From the NCBI RefSeq assembly GCF_025370935.1, contig NC_133497.1, forward strand, positions 8,481,302 through 8,545,301: 64,000 nt of DNA. The letters are read 5' to 3'. The DNA comes from Choristoneura fumiferana (lineage: Eukaryota; Arthropoda; Insecta; Lepidoptera; Tortricidae). A program made the translations under genes and the position numbers. The notes below the pieces were generated by a model. The model searched no databases. It saw only the letters and a list, made by a program, of their open reading frames with translations, and was not told the DNA's origin. Positions 43,501 to 53,746 of this stretch are shown piece after piece (within the stretch, counting starts at the first letter, position 1; each line of letters starts with the position of its first letter).

Positions 43501-46091
43501 AACCACGTAAAGAAAAGTTTTATAGAGTTTTATAGCAAATGGACTGTATGAGGAGAAACTGGCTTAGTTTAGAATGACCTAAAAAACTGGGCGCAGAAAG
43601 ATGGGCTTTCGGTTAATACTGCCTTTATCATTCCAGATTAATTACAAAAGACTCACCATGCCTTTCCTCTACGATAGCGAACCCGTGGAAAGTTTTCACC
43701 AGTCCAGGCTTAGGTCAAATCCAAATGTCTTAAAAAAGACACACGTACGCACGGATTACACAAAATAATATTCTTCAACAAATAACAACTAAAATGTTCT
43801 CTTGATGTAGTAGGTTTTAATTAATTCATAAAATATTGAAATAAAATGTGCCTTTTTCGGGCGAGTTCAAATTGACACTAATTGCGCGCGCAGACCATAG
43901 CCAATACCTTCGTAGGATGCGTTTCGTTTCAGTCAGACTTAGCGCAGCGCTTTTGTAAATTAAAACTAGAATAAAAAGGCGATATATCGAACAGAAACTT
44001 ATTTTCATATTTTTTCAGATCAACCTGAACCAGAGGCTAAAGCGAAAAAATTAAACAAAACTCTCAAAAGAAAGAGACACAAACACTTGAAAGTTAGAGA
44101 AAAGGAAGGAGATTCTGATTGCGATTCGGATACGCCAATATCAAAGCTGAAAAAAAATGAGATAGCGGTTATAAATGATATTGAAAATAATGAAAACGTT
44201 GACCTGAGTTGTGAAGTGAAGAATGATGAATTGGATATGTCTAGAACAGGTTAGTATACTCTTGATCTGACTTACGCATTCTCCAGTAGAAGCACTAACA
44301 GTTTGGACAGGGGTACCCAAACTTTTTCAGTTTTTTTTTTTTTTTTTAGGTTTGAATCGCTTTACGGGCATATGCTAGCTGACGCGGTTTGCACGGAGCG
44401 GGTGGACGCCTGTTGAACAATACTATGAGCAGCGCTAACTGCGCGCGTCGCCTGCATAGGATTGTACCTGCGCCCGCGCCGGCTAGCGTAGGCTCAGGCC
44501 AAAGACGCTAAGTCCTTGCTTCAAAAAAAAAAACTTGGCCCAAGCCCTTTCATTCTGAGAGGAGGCCTGTGCCCAGCAGTGGGACGTGAATAGGCTGGGA
44601 TGATGATGATTTACTACAATCTGTAGTTGGTAGATAGCTCATAATAAAGACGTGGCGCTGTAACAATTCGATTTCTACCAGATTACCAAGTTTCCCGGTT
44701 AAAAGGACCCCCAAGCGGTACCCTTGGGTACCACGTAAGGGCGCCGTGGTCCACCGTTTGGGAACCCCTCGGTTACAATAATTTCTAAGTTTGCTTGCTT
44801 GTGCTTAACCATTTTTAAAACGCATTTTTTTTTTCAATCGCTCCGTCGGAAATTTTAACTCCCGCAATGATATGCGAGGTCCGAGTCTCGGCTTATTTTA
44901 CTTTAATATACTTAGGGCTGTTTCACCATCCATTGATTAGTGTTAACTGGCGGTTAGGTGTGATGCCGTCTTTATTTGTTTTGTTCTAATAGACGGAGAC
45001 GGCATCACATTTAACCGTCGGTTAACACTAATCAATGGATGGTGAAACAGCCCCTTATTATTTTTAATATTGCAAAGTTTTTTTTGTTTTTTTTTATTCC
45101 AGGCATTCAGCCTGGCAGGGTAAGCGCAAGCAAGCAAATATCAGAACGCAAACGCGTGATTCTCACTTGTGGCATCGTCCTCCGTGACACCACAGCCTGC
45201 CCCTTCAGACACCACAAGAGCTGGTTCCAATGTTTTTTCTGCCAACAAGACTTCATGCAACTAAACGCACTGAGACACCACACGAACGAAACGCATTCGG
45301 ACGTCGAGGCGGAATTAAGAAAAATAAAACGCTACCCGCGCTCCCTCCAAATCGACATTTCAAATTTGGAATGCCGCCGCTGTCATTTGACGTTGACAGA
45401 TGTCAGCGCCATGCGCCGCCATTTTGGGAGCGTTCACGATAAGGTCATTTATAGTGAGTGCATCGCCGATTACAAAGTCGATTCGAGCCCTTACACCTGT
45501 CACTTGTGCAAACAGGAATTTCACGTCTTTAGGACTTTGACTACGCATTTGAACGAGCATTACGCTAACTGCATATGCGATGTGTGCGGGAAATCTTTTT
45601 TAAATTCGAAAAGACTGAAAGTTCACAAACGTACGCACGAAAATGGCATATTTCCGTGCAGCGAATGCGGTAAGATACTTAAAACGAAAACTTCAAAAGC
45701 TAATCATATGGAAAGCGTGCACTCGAAACGCGTTCTCAAATGCCATATTTGTTTTGAACCCATGAAACACTACAACGATCGAATAAAGCACATGTCGGAG
45801 GTGCACAACATAACGCATAAGTTTAAATGTCCAATTTGTGCTCGGGAGTACAATATCAAGCATTACTTGGCCACGCACATAAGGCAGACTCACGGTCATA
45901 AGAATAAGAAATGCGTTGAATGTGGCATGGCTTTTATAACTAACCATGGATTGAAAAAACATATGTTGAAACATACTGGGGAAAAACCGTTTACTTGTAC
46001 AGTGTGTTCTAAGGCGTATGCTAGGAGTTATACCCTGAGGGAGCATATGCGGGGGCATGAGGGCGACCGCAGGTTCATGTGTCCTGTATAG
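37566..46091 (+). CDS. ZAD C2H2 zinc-finger protein, isoform ending in finger exon 5a
   Basis: Exons 37566-37724, 39785-39923, 41172-41261, 44019-44249 and 45103-46091 (TAG). The total of 1608 bases closes in frame at 535 residues. Exons 1-2 form an N-terminal ZAD (zinc-finger-associated domain): VCRCCLSASG in exon 1 and LVCGLCAGHL in exon 2 supply the four cysteines, with the usual hydrophobic helices between. ZAD mediates dimerisation in insect zinc-finger proteins. Exons 3-4 are an acidic/basic linker (VKTEPEP, then KRKRHKHLK, a likely nuclear signal). Exon 5a holds nine C2H2 fingers (first WFQCFFC, last FTCTVCSKAYARSYTLREH), with one TGEKPF linker before the last. The start ATG follows 'aaata' and is the first in frame. 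Exon 5b at 47221-48339 fits the same donor phase and may be an alternative end. Confidence 0.87.
38340..38445. repeat. LINE 3'-tail-like repeat
   Basis: 'ctctttattgtacacca' and 'caaggtaagcaataggcggc' recur at 50908-50990. It lies in intron 1 of the ZAD gene. Confidence 0.6.
38728..38800. repeat. Short palindrome (CGGTACGATTCGTC arms)
   Basis: The left arm 'acggtacgattcgtc' and right arm 'gacgaatcgtaccgt' are exact complements with a short interior; flanks 'ggccccacacac' and 'tatatggg'. Probably a small MITE in intron 1 of the ZAD gene. Confidence 0.75.
39080..39690. repeat. Cluster of common lepidopteran repeat fragments
   Basis: 'cgggataaaaagtagcctat' occurs three times (about 39112, 39232 and, diverged, 39342), forming an internal tandem of about 115 bases. 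A second element, 39525-39690 ('ggcatagagatagtttatgg', 'ttcccgagggaacagcgcgc'), recurs at 50410-50560 and 60095-60290. Confidence 0.68.
39985..40415. repeat. Interspersed repeat (TTTTCATCACACTTGCTCG), copy 1
   Basis: 'atcacacttgctcgtaaaca', 'ctcgaccttaatg' and 'gacttcgggcttctaataga' recur at 48845-49235 and 62705-62910. This copy has an internal duplication of 'ggtcggtaaatgagtca'. It lies in intron 2 of the ZAD gene. Confidence 0.68.
40417..40770 (+). mobile_element. SINE-B copy, rearranged
   Basis: 'catggatgcacagaaaaacc' opens the block. A plus-strand tRNA-like part lies at about 40560-40630 (B-box-like 'gggtcgaatcccagc'), followed by 'acgggatgaccgtaaaagt'. Intron 2 of the ZAD gene. Confidence 0.68.
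41405..42138 (-). mobile_element. MITE-T copy with a nested SINE-A
   Basis: Reverse-orientation MITE-T with both ends intact ('tgagggctatcgcg' and 'cgatagccctca'), flanked by AA and TT. It is interrupted at 'catctgaaact' by SINE-A 41552-41853. Located in intron 3 of the ZAD gene. Confidence 0.88.
41552..41853 (-). mobile_element. SINE-A, full-length, nested in MITE-T
   Basis: Minus-strand copy with a GAT tail at the left (41552), body, and tRNA-like head at the right (B box complement 'gggttcgaaccc' near 41793-41804, A-box complement 'ccactaggccacc' near 41838). Confidence 0.87.
42838..43078. mobile_element. Inverted-repeat element (CGTTTGGCAACCTG arms)
   Basis: Arms of about 85 bases ('acgtttggcaacctgtttca' and its complement near 43041-43066) flank a centre with 'taacctaacctaacctg'. 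No coding capacity. Intron 3 of the ZAD gene. Confidence 0.75.
43100..43360 (+). mobile_element. LINE 3'-terminal ORF remnant
   Basis: Plus-strand frames, broken by shifts, read WQWAGHICRRT, then RPRLGK and RPPARW, then CPAVDCY or VQQWTAIG near the end, followed by a TGATGATGA tail. This is the usual C-terminal end of ORF2 of RTE/Jockey-like non-LTR elements. Only the last 260 bases remain. Confidence 0.72.
44530..44612 (+). mobile_element. SINE-A tail fragment
   Basis: 'ggcccaagccctttcattct', 'gaggcctgtgcccagcagtg' and 'aggctgggatgatgatgat' match the 3' end of SINE-A. It sits in intron 4 of the ZAD gene. Confidence 0.8.
44915..45053. mobile_element. Near-perfect palindromic MITE upstream of exon 5a
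   Basis: 139 bases with arms of about 60 bases ('gggctgtttcaccatccatt' and its complement). It ends 49 bases before the exon 5a start, immediately before the T-rich tract of the acceptor. Confidence 0.87.
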
Positions 46092-46227
46092 AGGTAATTA
46101 TTGGTTTGCTACTCGTCAATAGATGGCGCTAGTATCGGCCACATATTGCGATCTAATTAAAAGCTTAGAAGTAATTAATATTGTGTATATAAATAATTTA
46201 ATACTGTTTTATAGCTTATATCATCAT

Positions 46228-46233
46228 AATAAA
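46228..46233 (+). terminator. Candidate poly(A) signal after exon 5a
   Basis: AATAAA 137 bases after the exon 5a stop codon. If used, it ends the first isoform before exon 5b. Confidence 0.4.
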
Positions 46234-46413
46234 TGTTATATTTTAACCTTTTTATTCGAAGCTGGTGATTCGTCGCTATGTATTTTTTTAGTATGGCTCA
46301 AGTGAGGGTTTTTCGATAAGCGAAATATCGCTAGATGGCGTTAGTATCGCGAGGTCCGTTTAACATTTCTGTCACGCTTGTAAATTAATTAGATAAATAA
46401 TTAAATGAGCCAA

Positions 46414-46837
46414 TGAGGGCTATCGTTTTTTGTCTCACTAGATGGCGCACTGTTGCGTGAGGTTTTTAAGTATGGCTTTCAAAGTCTGTTATTACGGGCG
46501 TGAAAACAAAGTTTAGATTAAAATCATATTTAACACACCTTAAAACCGTACCATAAAAATATCGAGCATGCCACAGAGTTGCATAGTCCCCGTTTTGTTC
46601 AGAAAAAAGGGAGGACAAAGGTTTCCGAAAGACAAAAACTGTCTCAAAACACAGACATTCATTGCCCCGGAACGCATATTTGCTATAATCAATTTCAGAT
46701 ATTGCGAAATATTCACAAAATTATTCTAATTATAAATAATCCCGCGTAGCTCACCCAAAAACTATGAGATTTGACATTTCGTAGACCTCACGCTACACTA
46801 GCGCCTCTAGTGGCGAATTCATACGCAATAGCCCTCA
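46414..46837 (+). mobile_element. MITE-T, intact copy
   Basis: 424 bases from 'tgagggctatcg' to 'gcaatagccctca', flanked by AA and TT. No coding capacity. It lies between zinc-finger exons 5a and 5b. Confidence 0.9.
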
Positions 46838-47020
46838 TTGCAAGCAAGACTGAAACGTCAAACGGACCTCACGACACTAACGCCATCTAGCGATATTTTG
46901 CCTGTCGAAAAACCTTCATTATCATAATTTTAAGGCTATGATTGTTGGTTGGTTTAAGCCGAAATTTCCATGTTGAATTTTATTAATTGCCAGTTGTAGG
47001 ATTGACTTGAAATTTGCGAT

Positions 47021-47134
47021 GCACAGTCAACTACAAGATATCGACACGGCCATAGTTACAAAAAAATGTATAGACAACCCTAATATTCATTCAATAAAGT
47101 CGTGTATTGTATATATCTTTGTAGTTGACTGTCC
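47021..47134. mobile_element. Palindromic MITE, diverged
   Basis: 'acagtcaactacaagatatc' at the left and 'atatctttgtagttgactgt' at the right, with 'gacacggcca' inside. Related to 12869-13004. It ends about 90 bases before the exon 5b acceptor. Confidence 0.75.
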
Positions 47135-47220
47135 ATGTAGTATTGGATGGCAATGTAAGTCAACAAAAAATATAGTAAGCAAAAAAAGGAATGAAAACGG
47201 CTTTTTTACTTTATTTCAGA

Positions 47221-48339
47221 TGCAAAAACAAGATGGAAAACGCCAAGAGTGACTCCTGAAAGTTACACCGAAAACCGCCATTTAAGATCCAACATCACAC
47301 TAGTCTTAAAAAACTCCACCATAGTCCCCTTCAAACATATAAACAAATACAAATACGCTTGCCTCTACTGTGACAGTTCATATTTGTTTTTTAAGCAACT
47401 TAAAATGCATTTAAACGACAAACACAGCAATGTAACTGAAAAAGAAATATGTCGAAGCTTGAAGACGCCTAAAAATTTAATAAAAGCCGAAGTCAGCGAT
47501 ATCAAATGCAAAGTATGCGGAGGTTCGTTTAAAACCATAGACGATTTAATACAACATTTAGTTTTAAATCACAACAAATTGTACCATGACACACCTAGAT
47601 TTAAACCGTCACACGGTATTCTAGGATTCGATTTAACTTCGGAAAAATTTATATGTCACGTTTGCAAAGCGGAATTTAGATTTTTCAAAAATCTAAGCAT
47701 ACATATGAATGATCATAGTGCTAATTTCGTCTGCCATTTTTGTGGTAAAAAGTTCCTTTCGGACCATAGACTACACGCGCACGTCAAAATGCACAAAGAA
47801 ACGGAGCTAGAATGTAAATTTTGCGATAAAAAGTTTCGCACGACGTCCGCTAGGGCTTACCATGTTAGAAAGACCACAGTAAAGCGGTCTACGCATGTCC
47901 GGAATGTGATGAAGTGTTTCCGCAGTATCAAAAACGCCTCTTGCATTTAGTGACCGCGCATAACCTCAAAAAACCGGAATACAAATGTGACATTTGCTTC
48001 AAAAACTACGCTAGCTCTGGCGGACTAAGCGCACATGTGCAATACTCGCATTTAAAAAATAAAGAATACCCCTGCCAAATATGCGGGAAAAATTTTGGTT
48101 ACAAATGGACTTTGAAGAAACATTTAACTGTACATTCGGGAGCGAAAAACTTCGAATGTAAATTTTGTTGTAAAAAGTTTGCGGAGTTGTATACTCTTAA
48201 AGTGCATTTAAGAATACATTTGAATGTTAAACCATATTGCTGTGTTGTATGTAAGGCAGCTTTTGTGCAAAAATGCAGTTTGAAAAATCACATTAGAGTA
48301 CACCACGCCGATTCGGGTATTGATCTGAAAAAGCTGTAG
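47221..48339 (+). CDS. Second terminal zinc-finger exon (5b) of the ZAD gene, with one frame break
   Basis: Starts after 'tttatttcag' (47212-47220 region) and is in the same phase as exon 5a for the exon 4 donor at 44249, giving D-AKTRWKTP. It encodes ten C2H2 fingers: first YACLYC, fourth FVCHFCGKKF, last YCCVVCKAAF, ending GIDLKKL and TAG at 48337-48339. The arrangement of finger spacing and the PFKH..YKYACLYC opening parallels exon 5a (PFRHHKSWFQCFFC), so 5a and 5b are probably tandem duplicates. The frame opened at the acceptor stops at 47950, because near 47873 (last His of finger 5) one base appears missing; fingers 6-10 continue in the next frame from about 47880. It could also be a separate gene, but no independent start exon was found. 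Confidence 0.78.
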
Positions 48340-48537
48340 TAAATATGTTGTTTACAAATGCAAAGTTGTTTTTATTTTAATATTTATGTTAAGTGATTGC
48401 TATTGAACTGGATTAAAATGGAGATAACTCAATCACGTACAGGATGGAACCTTTGTGCTACTAATGTCATGTTGACATCCCATTAATCACATATATCTTC
48501 CTAAGAAATCATAGCGAAATTGATTATGAAAAGGTAT
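48340..48537. other. Probable 3' UTR of exon 5b
   Basis: AT-rich, no coding frame. The nearest AATAAA is at 48707-48712, beyond a MITE. Confidence 0.4.
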
Positions 48538-48679
48538 AGTCACCGGCATAATATCTGCCTCAGTGGAGCGTGAAAAAATATTGGACATGTCCTTCCTGTT
48601 CACCATTCGTCACCTGTCACTTGTACCAGATATTTATGCACGCTTGTTGTGTTAAGATATTGGTGCTAGTGACTGTACG
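48538..48679. mobile_element. Palindromic MITE (AGTCACCGGCA ends), copy 1
   Basis: 'agtcaccggcataatatctg' at the left and 'atattggtgctagtgact' at the right. The second copy is at 62399-62535. Confidence 0.75.
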
Positions 48680-48844
48680 TGAATCAGTTCGATTTGAGGA
48701 TTTCAAAATAAATTGACGATCTGTCACTTAGTACTGCGCTAAATTTAAAATTAGCTACTGAAAAGAGCGACATCTAGTGTCGAGTAGATAAACTTGTTAT
48801 GCGGAGGCGCCACTTTCTGCATAACGCCGTTTTTGACGTAATAC

Positions 48845-49235
48845 AATTTTTCATCACACTTGCTCGTAAACAGTGTAACATTCAGGCTACCTTGGTTGCA
48901 ACTCCCCATATAAAACCCTCGACCTTAATGTCTTGTCATGAAACCCGTGGTCGGTCGCATGAGTCATTGCCCGTACTGCATGGCGCGCTGCTACTGTCCG
49001 TGGCGTGCTGCACGTGCATGGCGCTACCAGGAGCGCAGCCTAAGGTATCGTCAATATTTGGAACAATTGTTTTTTCTTTTACTAATATAAAATTTTAATC
49101 TTTAAAAAAACCTTGTATGTCGCACGGGCGGTACTAGAATTACGAACATCGACTCATTCCAGCCCTCAGTCTTCGACTTCGGGCTTCTAATAGACTCGTT
49201 CGTAATTCCTTATTTACCGCCCCTAAGACACAATG
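48845..49235. repeat. Interspersed repeat (TTTTCATCACACTTGCTCG), copy 2
   Basis: Same phrases as 39985-40415. The frame at 48799-49098 is a translation of this repeat. Confidence 0.68.
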
Positions 49236-49929
49236 TAATATTATTTTCTCAAACATGACATGAAATATTGCGGTTGCGTTACAAATAATAGGCCGGGAAG
49301 TATCGCGCTGCAGGCTTGCTAGCTAGTCTAGCGGCCTGCAAAGAGATTTCATACAAATTTCCCGCCCTCGGCCGGCAATGCGACCGTTTTTTGTTTCAAC
49401 GCGAGCCGCCGCCAGCACCACCGCTCGCAGCCGCCGCGCCAGCAGCCACACAACACGGCGACCAGACTAGCGTCCCGTCAGCTTCATTTTTGTTTTTTTT
49501 TTTATTTCATGTCATGTTTCAGAAAAGCACTATACAAGCCTCGGCCGGAACGCGGGGTTGCCGGCCTCTCATCCCTATCCGGCCTCGCTACGAGCCGAGC
49601 CGTCTATATCTGCTTGGCCGGCAACCCCTACCTTCCCGGCCTCTACAGTAATGTACTATTACTGTTAGTACAGCAGTACTTATATTGAATAAGTTTAATC
49701 ATAAGTCAATTTATGATATCTTCATTGTTTGAATGCAGACGCAGACAGACACCTATAGCTAATAGATTTACAAAGTATGCTTAACAGTCCATTTCTCTTT
49801 TGAAAGCGTGAGAACGTCTTTGCTATCTTCGTATGTGCCCGTGTTTCTTACTCCTTCACGCCAAAACAGCTGGACTTATTTGGATGGAATTTAGCAATCC
49901 AATAGGATGCCAATAAAACCACAGCTTCA
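49236..49929. other. Intergenic, GC-rich patch
   Basis: 49300-49640 is GC-rich ('gcccgccctcggccggcaat', 'cagccgccgcgccagcagcc'), unlike its surroundings, and contains an imperfect inverted pair of 'ggccggcaa' and 'ttgccggcc'. The open frame across it has no recognisable domain. Probably a repeat. Confidence 0.4.
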
Positions 49930-52900
49930 TTAAAACCTGCTCAGTTTATTAATCAACTTCAACCGCTGCTGTATATTCTTCAGCCGCTCCGTATTCGACA
50001 ATACCTTCTTTTTATCGCCCCCCTCCCTTTCTTTATAACTCCCTTTATGCAAACGCCTCACCAGTTTCAACTCAAAGAACTTCTTCTTGCACCTCTCACA
50101 CGTCAACCTAGTACCAATTTCACTGATATTCTCTAAAAACACGTATTGTATATTATGATTGTTTTTGACGAACATGCTGCATGTCTCGCATATTTTTATT
50201 GTAGACACGTTTGATACTTTATGGCACAAGCGTTGGTGTTCTTTTATCTCTATGGCCGTAGATACTAGATCACATTGCATGCACTTTGTTTCTATTAAGT
50301 GCTCTCTGATATGGTCCAGTCGTTCTTCGTCGGAGTCGAAACCTGAAAAAAACCATACTTAAATTATAAATGTGAAAGTGTGTGTGTTTGTATGTTTGTC
50401 CGTCTTTCACGGATTGACGTGATTTTTGGCATAGAGATAGCTTATGGGCCAGAGAGTGACATAGGCTACTTTTTATCCCGGAAAAATGTACAGTTCCCGA
50501 GGGAACAGCGCGCGATAACCTAGTTCCACGCGGACAAAGTCGCCGGCAAAAGCTAGTGAATTGAATAAATGAATGGAATGACAGACTAATACTTAAGGGG
50601 GCACCGATATTCTAGCGCAAATCAATTTTAGACATTCTATGCATTTGTGGATAGAGACAGGCAGGGGGGAAGCACGACGATTCAAAATAGGTTGGTAAGA
50701 ACGCGCGCGTTTTTAGCCATTCCCTTTGTATTACTAAAACAAATACATTTCAAAATGTAACGTGTGTACGCGATAGAAATGCATGTTAACGGCGTGTGAT
50801 ACTCATAAGCGTATCAGCACTGTTTTTGACGCTCCGTGCATAGCACGCGACAGCGACGGTTGTTGAGAAACGTGCTAGCGGGCACAGTCTCATACAATAC
50901 AAACTCTTTATTGTACACCAGAAATAATAAGCGATACAGAAAACAGGTACACAGAGAAAAAATGACAAGGTAAGCAATAGGCGGCCTTATCGCTTAAGAG
51001 CGATCTCTTCCGGGCAACCTTTTTTACAGAAAGAAGGAAGGACTAGTTTACAACAGGTGGTGCATCAAAAGTAGATCAGAAAATTAAAACGTAACAGAAA
51101 TACATCTACGAATACATACATAATTATATCGCTTTGGGCTTAAAACCATTTATAAAATAACAGACTTTGAAAGCCATACTTAAAAACCTCACGCAACAGT
51201 GCGCCATCTAGTGAGTGAAAAAACGATAGCCCTCATTATGTTTGATCGCGCGTTCGTACGAGTAAAATTCGCGCGAACCTGGGATGATCGCGCATTCGCG
51301 TTCTATTAGGACGATGCCTAAGATCTTTTGTTACATGAATACAATAAACAAAAGCTTGTAAAATTACTCCATCCTTACCTTGATAACACAAATGGCAATA
51401 CACCAACTCATGATAATTCTCCACATGCTTTGTATAACTATGGTACTTCAACCCGCACTTATTGCATGTTGTGTGCAAGCGCTGCTTATGGTTCCACAAG
51501 TCAGGAGAGTGCGTCAGCATATGCTGCTTCAGCTGCAGTCGGGATGTTGATATGAAACGCTCGCAGAACTCGCAAAGGAGCGGGCGGGATTTGCGGATTT
51601 TTATGTGCGACATATCGTGCTGGATTAGTTGGAACCTGGGAAAAGAATAGAGAATGTACATGCAATATACATTTTCGTTGGTGGTAGGCAGGTACAAATT
51701 GTTAAAATTGTTATATTGAAAATGTATTCATTTTGCTTGGCACTGTTTGTTTCGTTTTGTATTGTACATTTATATTTGTTTTTTTTAATAAGGTGATAAT
51801 ATTTGTTCTTGGCCCTCTGGGTTGTGGCAGAATATCAGTGTTTTGCTCCTATGAGCAATGTTGACCACTGAGCCATGACCCTTTGCACTACTGCAGCGCA
51901 CACAAACAATTCAAAATTGTTTACATTTAAGTTAGGACGTTCTTTTTTTTCTTATTTATGTAATTTTGATTGTGTGTGTTTGCAGTAACAAATAAACGTT
52001 TTATCTATCTATCAATATAAGAATAAGAATATTTTATTAGCTATTCGCAAACACATTCACATAGACAGAAAAAGTAAGTAAAAAATAAATAAAGCAACTA
52101 TTTGCGAAATCGCCAAGCAGTCCCTGCTCAATATATGTATTTTAAACAATAATAATAACCAAACAATAGAATTTTTCTTTCTATTTTTTTCTTTTGCAGG
52201 TGGTAAAAATTAAAGCAACCATTTGCGGATCGCTAACCATCCCTGCTCGCTAATCCTTTTTTTTTTTTTTTTCTTTCAATGGACTGTTTCTTTTTGCCTC
52301 AGAGGCTTGTGCAAGGTCCGCCCGGATTGCTATCACCATCTTGCTCGCTAATCCTGCCGTGAAGCAGCAGTGCGGCGTTGTGTTTCGGCGTGGAGAGTAA
52401 GACAGCCGGTGAAATTACTAGCACTTGAAGTATCCCATTATAGGCCTCTAGGTTGGCAACGCATCTGCAATACCCCTGGTGTTGCAGATGTTTATGATCG
52501 GTGGAGATCTCTTACCATCAGGAGAACCACATGCTCGTCTGCCAACCAGTCGAATAAAAAAAATACAAACTCACCTAGTACCAAAAATTTGTTGACATCT
52601 CTTACACCTGTACATGCCCGGTTGCACAAGCTCTTCAAAATGTGTGCTTGGTGTAAACTCTTCTGTTTCATCATCACTTAATTCCACTGTATAAACAGTT
52701 TCAGACTCAGTATCAACAGATACCTCTGTGACTGCTTTAGGATCAGCTACATCTGCATTGTCTGTATGAACCCAAGGTTCATCAAACAGATTCATATTAA
52801 CTTTACATTCTTTAGTCAAATCATTTAACAGACCGACACTAGCATCAACATTTATATTGTCAATATCATCTTCGAATCTCAGTCTGCTTCTTATTTTACT

Positions 52901-53746
52901 TTCTACAACTTCTTTATTGGAATCTTCTTTAGTCTTTATTAAATCCTTATTCATTTTTATATCAATCAGATTGATTGTGACATCATTTAGTTTTGATATC
53001 GCTTCACTTTTGTCAACTTTAGCCTTAACTAAATCATCTTTCATGCATCTTATATCAACTAAGTCTATCCTGACATCTTTTAGTTTTAGTTTATCTTCCA
53101 TTTCTTCATTCTCATGCTTAGTTTTAGTTTTCTTATCTATGCTTTTGAGTTTTATATTATGTTTCTGTTTCATGTGATGTTTTAGATCCTTTTTTGATAT
53201 GAAATAGAAGAGGCATTCCGTGCATTGGTGGATAGATTGCTTCAGGAGAGGGATGATTATGTGTTTTACATTGTGAATTAACATGTCATACCTGAAATCA
53301 TGATTAAAATCATGAGTTGTTTTTTTGGGTCTGTTTATGGTGCCCCCAAGATGTGATGCCCTAAGCAATTTAATCATAATAAAAAGGGCTAATCCAGCAC
53401 TAGCCAAACTTGGTGTAATACTTCAACTTTTTTTTTGTTTTTGGCAACCGGTCGCTTTAGGTTAGCAACCACTACTGCCAATGACTCCTGACAGCAGCAC
53501 AAGTGTATATTGTTTGACCAGTTTTTAGAAAAACTGTTTCTAAACATTAGATGCTGTGAAGAAGCCGTGTAATACTTACTTATTTAAGAATACTTCATCA
53601 CAGAATTCACACTGATGCACACTGTACGTCTTCAGTCCGTTAGCAGTGTTTGAACATGATGGTTTTTCCAAGAGCTTCAGGGGCACATTGTCCTCATCAT
53701 CGTCACTGCTTATGGTGATCACTTCTAGCTTCCGTTTGTTACCCAT
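49930..53746 (-). CDS. C2H2 zinc-finger protein with fingers split by introns
   Basis: Minus-strand exons 53746-53580, 53291-52575, 51635-51379 and 50342-49930. The total of 1554 bases closes in frame at 517 residues. The start MGNKRKLEV is followed by an acidic run (SSDDDEDN). Fingers: QCEFCDEVF (ends across intron 1), QCTECLFYF, then a long charged, lysine/aspartate-rich linker of about 170 residues, YRCKRCQQIF (ends across intron 2), LLCEFCERF, TTCNKCGLKY, VYCHLCYQG (ends across intron 3), KCMQCDLV, ICETCSMF and LTCERCKKKF. Linkers are not of the TGEKP type, so fingers are irregularly spaced. Likely nuclear and nucleic-acid binding; no orthologue recognised. It is divergent from COG7, with starts about 1.7 kb apart. 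Confidence 0.82.
50395..50560. repeat. Interspersed repeat (GGCATAGAGATAG) copy
   Basis: 'ttggcatagagatagcttat', 'gtgacataggctacttttta' and 'ttcccgagggaacagcgcgc' match 39540-39680. Intron 3 of the minus-strand zinc-finger gene. Confidence 0.7.
50885..51060. repeat. LINE 3'-tail-like repeat
   Basis: 'ctctttattgtacacca' and 'gacaaggtaagcaataggcg' match 38340-38440. Confidence 0.6.
51154..51235 (-). mobile_element. MITE-T fragment (one end)
   Basis: 'agactttgaaagccatactt' to 'acgatagccctca', about 80 bases of the left half in reverse orientation, flanked on the right by TT. Confidence 0.78.
51700..52315. other. Intron 2 of the minus-strand zinc-finger gene
   Basis: AT-rich with LINE-tail-like stretches ('tatctatctatcaatataag', 'gaatattttattagctattc') and a long T run at 52257-52272. 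No coding frame supported. Confidence 0.45.
52316..52562 (-). repeat. LINE-type 3' fragment (ATTCGACTGGATGGCA family)
   Basis: Reverse complement of 59752-60005: 'gcaaggtccgcccggattgc', 'ttcggcgtggagagtaagac' and 'ttggcaacgcatctgcaata' are shared. It ends 12 bases before exon 2 of the minus-strand zinc-finger gene. Confidence 0.72.

Noticed and set aside
49316..49651. 111-codon proline/alanine-rich frame
   Set aside because: No domain, GC-rich repeat-like sequence and no splice context.
53320..53407. N-terminal extension of the frame upstream of exon 2 of the minus-strand zinc-finger gene
   Set aside because: A good acceptor at 53292 and a matching upstream exon completing a C2H2 finger show this part is intron.
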